Positions 6,381 to 9,105 of a stretch of DNA of 9,105 nucleotides are shown piece after piece. Source of the stretch: an uncultured Lachnospiraceae bacterium (lineage in GTDB: Bacteria > Bacillota > Clostridia > Lachnospirales > Lachnospiraceae); contig CADBNQ010000083.1 of NCBI GenBank assembly GCA_902796045.1, positions 1 through 9,105 on the forward strand, given 5' to 3'. The stretch's first letter is position 1; every line of letters begins with the position of its first letter. Made by a program: the position numbers and the translations under genes. Under the pieces are notes generated by a model that was given only the letters and a program-made list of their open reading frames with translations, was not told the DNA's origin and did not search any database.

Positions 6381-6806
6381 ATGGCGAAAAAAGTAACAGG
6401 TTATATCAAATTACAGATTCCGGCGGGCAAGGCAACACCGGCACCGCCAGTAGGTCCTGCATTAGGACAGCACGGAGTGAATATCGTCCAGTTTACTAAG
6501 GAGTTCAACGCCAGAACTGCAAAGGAAGGCGACATGATCATCCCTGTAGTAATCACTGTATATCAGGACAGAACATTCAGTTTTATTACAAAAACACCTC
6601 CGGCAGCAGTTTTACTGAAGAAATACTGCAACATCAAGTCCGGATCAGGTGAGCCTAACAAGGTTAAGGTTGCATCAATCTCCAAAGACAAGATCAAAGA
6701 GATCGCCGAGATTAAGATGCCTGATCTGAACGCCGCCAGCATCGAGGCAGCGATGAGCATGATCGCAGGTACTGCAAGAAGCATGGGTATCACTGTAGAA
6801 GACTGA
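6381..6806 (+). CDS. rplK: 50S ribosomal protein L11 (141 aa)
   Basis: L11 binds the GTPase-associated region of 23S rRNA and takes part in factor-dependent GTP hydrolysis and in the stringent response. The N-terminal domain shows the conserved QIPAGKATPAPPVGPALGQH segment (about 12-31) and NIVQFTKEFN. The C-terminal RNA-binding domain contains KTPPAAVLLKK and ends in GTARSMGI. The length of 141 aa is canonical. AGGAGG at 6367-6372 gives good spacing to ATG 6381, directly downstream of the L1-site-like hairpin. Confidence 0.98.
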   Translation: MAKKVTGYIKLQIPAGKATPAPPVGPALGQHGVNIVQFTKEFNARTAKEGDMIIPVVITVYQDRTFSFITKTPPAAVLLKKYCNIKSGSGEPNKVKVASISKDKIKEIAEIKMPDLNAASIEAAMSMIAGTARSMGITVED

Positions 6807-6837
6807 GCCCGGCTGAGATGATCATAAAAAGATGAAA

Positions 6838-6867
6838 GTGGGAGGGTTTTGCTCCCGATAATACCAC
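6838..6867 (+). promoter_or_regulatory. L1-binding-site mimic (copy 2) before rplA
   Basis: GTGG (6838-6841) pairs with CCAC (6864-6867), and GGG (6844-6846) with CCC (6854-6856) around a 7-base loop. The internal loop is GA on one side and GATAATA on the other. The 3' strand (GATAATACCAC) is closer to the 23S rRNA L1 site than that of copy 1. The stem directly abuts AGGAGG (6868-6873), so a bound protein would cover the rplA ribosome binding site. An alternative GGGAG/CTCCC pairing is possible. Confidence 0.75.
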
Positions 6868-6882
6868 AGGAGGTTATATATC

Positions 6883-7572
6883 ATGAAAAAAGGTAAAAGA
6901 TATCAGGAGGCTGCAAAGCTTAGAGATAAGACAACTTTATATGATGCACCGGAAGCCATCGCCATCGTTAAAAAGGTTGCCAGTGCAAAGTTTGATGAGA
7001 CAATCGAAGTACATCTGAAGATGGGTCTTGACGGACGTCATGCTGACCAGCAGATCCGCGGCGCTGTAGTATTACCTCATGGAACAGGCAAGAAGGTTCG
7101 CGTACTTGCCTTTGCCAAGGGTGACAAGGCTGAAGAGGCAGCAGCAGCCGGTGCTGAGTTTGTAGGAGCAGAGGAACTCGTTCCTAAGATTCAGAAGGAA
7201 GGCTGGCTCGATTTTGACAAGGTAGTTGCTACCCCCAACATGATGAGTGTTGTTGGACGTCTTGGACGTATCCTCGGACCTAAAGGCCTGATGCCTAACC
7301 CCAAAGCCGGTACCGTTACCATGGATATCGGAAAGGCTGTTCAGGAGCTGAAGGCTGGTAAGATTGAGTACAGATTGGATAAGACAAACATCGTTCACGT
7401 GCCGATCGGAAAAGCTTCTTTTACAGAGGAGCAGTTAAACGAAAACTTCCAGACATTAATAGATGCTATTATTAAAGCGAAGCCCGCTGCCGCAAAGGGA
7501 CAGTACATCAGAAGTGCTACTATAGCTTCTACCATGGGCCCCGGGATTAAGCTTAACACAGCAAGATTATAA
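6883..7572 (+). CDS. rplA: 50S ribosomal protein L1 (229 aa)
   Basis: L1 forms the mobile stalk at the ribosomal E site and, in characterised bacteria, also represses its own operon by binding an mRNA copy of its rRNA site. The family signature GRLGRILGPKGLMPNPKAGT is near 122-141. The N- and C-terminal parts of domain I (KRYQEAAKLRDK, and SATIASTMGPGIKLN at the end) are present, and the length is typical. ATG 6883 follows AGGAGG at 6868-6873. It follows rplK after a 76-base spacer carrying copy 2 of the L1-site-like element and is followed by a hairpin terminator. Confidence 0.98.
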   Translation: MKKGKRYQEAAKLRDKTTLYDAPEAIAIVKKVASAKFDETIEVHLKMGLDGRHADQQIRGAVVLPHGTGKKVRVLAFAKGDKAEEAAAAGAEFVGAEELVPKIQKEGWLDFDKVVATPNMMSVVGRLGRILGPKGLMPNPKAGTVTMDIGKAVQELKAGKIEYRLDKTNIVHVPIGKASFTEEQLNENFQTLIDAIIKAKPAAAKGQYIRSATIASTMGPGIKLNTARL

Positions 7573-7594
7573 TCATTATATCAAGAAACAAGGG

Positions 7595-7624
7595 CAGGCC
7601 ATCTTTTTTAAAGGGTGGCCTGTT
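7595..7624 (+). terminator. Hairpin terminator after rplA
   Basis: CAGGCCATC (7595-7603) pairs with GGTGGCCTG (7614-7622), nine base pairs with one T-G. The tail TTATTGCGTT is only partly T-rich, so termination may be incomplete. It lies 22 bp after the rplA stop, and its tail overlaps the -35 box of the next promoter. Confidence 0.6.
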
Positions 7625-7625
7625 A

Positions 7626-7654
7626 TTGCGTTAAGCGGTCATCTGATGTATAAT
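7626..7654 (+). promoter_or_regulatory. Promoter of the amidase gene
   Basis: TTGCGT (7626-7631) and a perfect TATAAT (7649-7654) are separated by 17 bp. Start is expected near 7661, giving a leader of about 33 bases. It begins within the tail of the upstream terminator. Confidence 0.72.
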
Positions 7655-7693
7655 CAGGGAAGAAAAAGATGAAAGAAAGCGAGGTTTCTATAT

Positions 7694-8392
7694 ATGAAAA
7701 AATGCATTTTCTTTGTTTTAAGTATCTGTTCCCTGATCTTTCTGTTTCCTGCAGTCGGTCAGGCAGCCGGAGGAAAGACTGTATTCATCGCTGCCGGCCA
7801 TCAGAGGAAGGGCATCTCCTCCCAGGAGAGCTATGCCCCGGGCAGTTCGGGCAAAAAGGCCAAGCTTACATCAGGTTGTGAGGGCGTGAAGACACATATT
7901 CCCGAATACAAGACTAACCTGGCCATCGCCAAGGCCGCCAGGAAAGAGCTGGAGAAAAGAGGTTACAAGGTGATCATGCTGCGTACCGGCAACAGCTGCC
8001 CCCTTTCCAACAAGCAGAGGACCAGAAAGGCCAACAGAAGCGGTGCGGATATCCATATCTGCATCCATTGTGATGATGCGGGTTCGCGCTCTTCGGGCCC
8101 TCATATCTGTCTGCCTGCCAGTTCAAAGTACGTCGGAAAGAAGATCTACAAGAGATCCTGCAGGCTGGGAAGCCTGATTCTTATGGCGACGGCAAAGTCG
8201 ACCGGCAAGAGGAGCAGCGGCATCATCCGGTCTAATTACTACACGACCATCAACTGGGCAAAGATTCCGACATTTATCCTTGAGTGCGGTTATCTGAGCA
8301 ATCCCCGCGAAGACCGGCAGCTCAATTCAAAGAGTTATCAGAAGAAGCTGGCCAGGGGAATAGCCAATGGGGTAGATAAGTATTTTAAATAA
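7694..8392 (+). CDS. Secreted N-acetylmuramoyl-L-alanine amidase, Amidase_3 type (232 aa)
   Basis: Amidases of this family are zinc enzymes that cut the bond between muramic acid and the stem peptide of peptidoglycan outside the membrane. A signal peptide is visible: MKK, a hydrophobic stretch at 5-19, and a likely cut after GQA at residue 24. Expected zinc ligands are H36 (FIAAGH), E71 (PEYKTNLAIAK) and H125 (ICIHCDD); E197 in ILECGYLSN is the catalytic glutamate. The mature part is basic and unusually cysteine-rich (C62, C102, C123, C126, C139, C156, C198), with no separate wall-binding domain. The GHxGxD region is non-standard (GHQRKG). ATG 7694 follows GAGG at 7681-7684. It has its own promoter and sits between rplA and rplJ. 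I do not assign CwlD or another named subfamily. Confidence 0.85.
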   Translation: MKKCIFFVLSICSLIFLFPAVGQAAGGKTVFIAAGHQRKGISSQESYAPGSSGKKAKLTSGCEGVKTHIPEYKTNLAIAKAARKELEKRGYKVIMLRTGNSCPLSNKQRTRKANRSGADIHICIHCDDAGSRSSGPHICLPASSKYVGKKIYKRSCRLGSLILMATAKSTGKRSSGIIRSNYYTTINWAKIPTFILECGYLSNPREDRQLNSKSYQKKLARGIANGVDKYFK

Positions 8393-8401
8393 AGATAAGA
8401 G

Positions 8402-8430
8402 TTGACAAATCATAACCGGGGTGTTATGAT
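8402..8430 (+). promoter_or_regulatory. SigA-type promoter of rplJ
   Basis: A perfect TTGACA (8402-8407) and TATGAT (8425-8430) are separated by 17 bp, only 9 bp after the amidase stop. Transcription should start near 8437, just before the L10 leader. Confidence 0.82.
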
Positions 8431-8442
8431 ATCGCAGTATGA

Positions 8443-8524
8443 ACGCCGAAGACAGCAGGTACCATAGGGTATAATGCGCAAGCGCCTGCCGAGGAAGTGA
8501 TATTCTTGCAGAACCCTGTTCTGC
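8443..8524 (+). ncRNA. Ribosomal protein L10 leader (cis-regulatory RNA)
   Basis: The segment CGCCGAAGACAGCAGG (8444-8459) followed by CGCCTGCCGAGG (8483-8494) is the recognisable core of the L10 leader found before rplJ in Firmicutes. GCAGG (8455-8459) pairs with CCTGC (8485-8489), with conserved purine-rich flanks forming the L10(L12) binding region. A second hairpin GCAGAAC-CCT-GTTCTGC (8508-8524) lies between the core and the terminator. The known logic is that free L10-L12 complex binding favours the downstream terminator. Confidence 0.85.
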
Positions 8525-8539
8525 GATCATGGATATTTC

Positions 8540-8573
8540 GCTCTCTGTCTTATGGCAGAGAGCTTTTTCTTTT
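8540..8573 (+). terminator. Intrinsic attenuator of the L10 leader
   Basis: GCTCTCTGTC (8540-8549) and GGCAGAGAGC (8554-8563) form a 10-bp stem with a TTAT loop, followed by TTTTTCTTTT (8564-8573). This is a textbook terminator placed between the L10 leader and the rplJ coding region, so it must be conditional. A small hairpin GAGATC-ATGAG-GATCTC (8574-8590) follows it. Confidence 0.88.
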
Positions 8574-8631
8574 GAGATCATGAGGATCTCTTTGGCGGTA
8601 CACACAAATAATACAGGAGGTGCACCTTAAG

Positions 8632-9105
8632 ATGGCTAATGTCGCATTAAAACAACCAATCATTGACGAGATTAAGGGTCAGCTTGATGGCGCTCAGTCA
8701 CTTGTTGTTGTTGATTATCGTGGAATCTCTGTAGCCGATGTTACAGAACTCCGTAAGCAGTGCCGCGAGGCCGGTGTGATTTATAAGGTTTATAAGAACA
8801 CCATGGTGAAGCGTGCTGTTGAGGGAACACAGTTTGAAGGCGTTATTCAGGACCTGGAAGGGACCAATGCCTTTGCGATTTCCAAAGATGATGCAACACT
8901 TGCAGCAAGAACAGTCGCCAACTTTATCAAGAAGGCCAAGGTCTGCAAGTTAAAGAGCGGTGTTGTTGAGGGAACATATTACGATGAAGCCGGCATCCAG
9001 ACGATCGCTACGATCCCGGGAAGAGAAGAGCTTCTTGCCAAGTTCCTTGGAAGCATCCAGTCTCCGATCGCCAACTTTGCCCGCGTGATCAAGCAGATCG
9101 CCGAG
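8632..9105 (+). CDS. rplJ: 50S ribosomal protein L10, 3' end outside window
   Basis: L10 anchors the L7/L12 dimers to 23S rRNA to form the ribosomal stalk that recruits translation factors. From ATG 8632 the frame stays open for 158 codons to the window edge and starts MANVALKQPIIDEIKGQL. Family features include SLVVVDYRGISVADVTELRKQ, YKVYKNTMVKRAV and the C-terminal part SPIANFARVI just before the edge, so only a few residues are probably missing. AGGAGG (8615-8620) is 11 bases upstream, and the intervening AGGTGCACCT palindrome overlaps it. rplL is expected next but is not in the window. Confidence 0.97.
   Translation, partial: MANVALKQPIIDEIKGQLDGAQSLVVVDYRGISVADVTELRKQCREAGVIYKVYKNTMVKRAVEGTQFEGVIQDLEGTNAFAISKDDATLAARTVANFIKKAKVCKLKSGVVEGTYYDEAGIQTIATIPGREELLAKFLGSIQSPIANFARVIKQIAE

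Noticed and set aside
7669..7881. 70-codon plus-strand frame overlapping the amidase start
   Set aside because: Out of frame with the amidase signal peptide and catalytic motifs, and it has no family likeness.

Overview
The window looks like chromosomal housekeeping DNA from a Gram-positive anaerobe of the class Clostridia, most likely a Lachnospiraceae-type organism. That placement is inferred from strong AGGAGG-type ribosome binding sites, the SecE/NusG/L11/L1 block, the L10 leader, the RecD2 (YrrC-type) helicase, and the ACP-MreB-RecD2-ComF neighbourhood. No transposon, prophage, CRISPR array or defence island is visible.

Layout. (1) 1-73, minus strand: tRNA-Thr(CGT), with a likely promoter facing left. 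(2) 150-3748, plus strand: a promoter followed by acpP (acyl carrier protein), mreB and recD2, closely spaced and probably co-transcribed. (3) 5073 down to 3737, minus strand: a strong promoter drives dut (dUTPase) and then comF. The 3' end of comF overlaps the 3' end of recD2 by 12 bp. The first codons of comF contain a perfect 15-bp hairpin. (4) 4996-5357: a divergent AT-rich intergenic region holding the dut promoter, an orphan hairpin, an extended -10 promoter for the ribosomal operon and an attenuator-like leader. (5) 5358-7572, plus strand: rpmG (49 codons, GTG start), secE, nusG, rplK and rplA. The segments before rplK and before rplA each contain a short RNA element resembling the L1-binding site of 23S rRNA. 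(6) 7595-8392: a hairpin terminator, then a promoter and a gene for a secreted zinc amidase that sits inside the normally contiguous rplKA-rplJL cluster. (7) 8402-9105: promoter, L10 leader with an intrinsic attenuator, and rplJ cut by the window end.

How it fits together. The right half is the transcription, translation and secretion block. NusG (elongation), SecE (protein export), and L33, L11, L1 and L10 (large ribosomal subunit) are made from two transcription units. RNA structures visible in the sequence suggest feedback by L1 (two sites) and by L10 (attenuation). The left half holds lipid-synthesis, cell-shape, DNA-repair and nucleotide-hygiene genes. The most interesting non-coding signals are the paired L1-site mimics, the comF start-proximal hairpin, and the interruption of the ribosomal cluster by the amidase gene.
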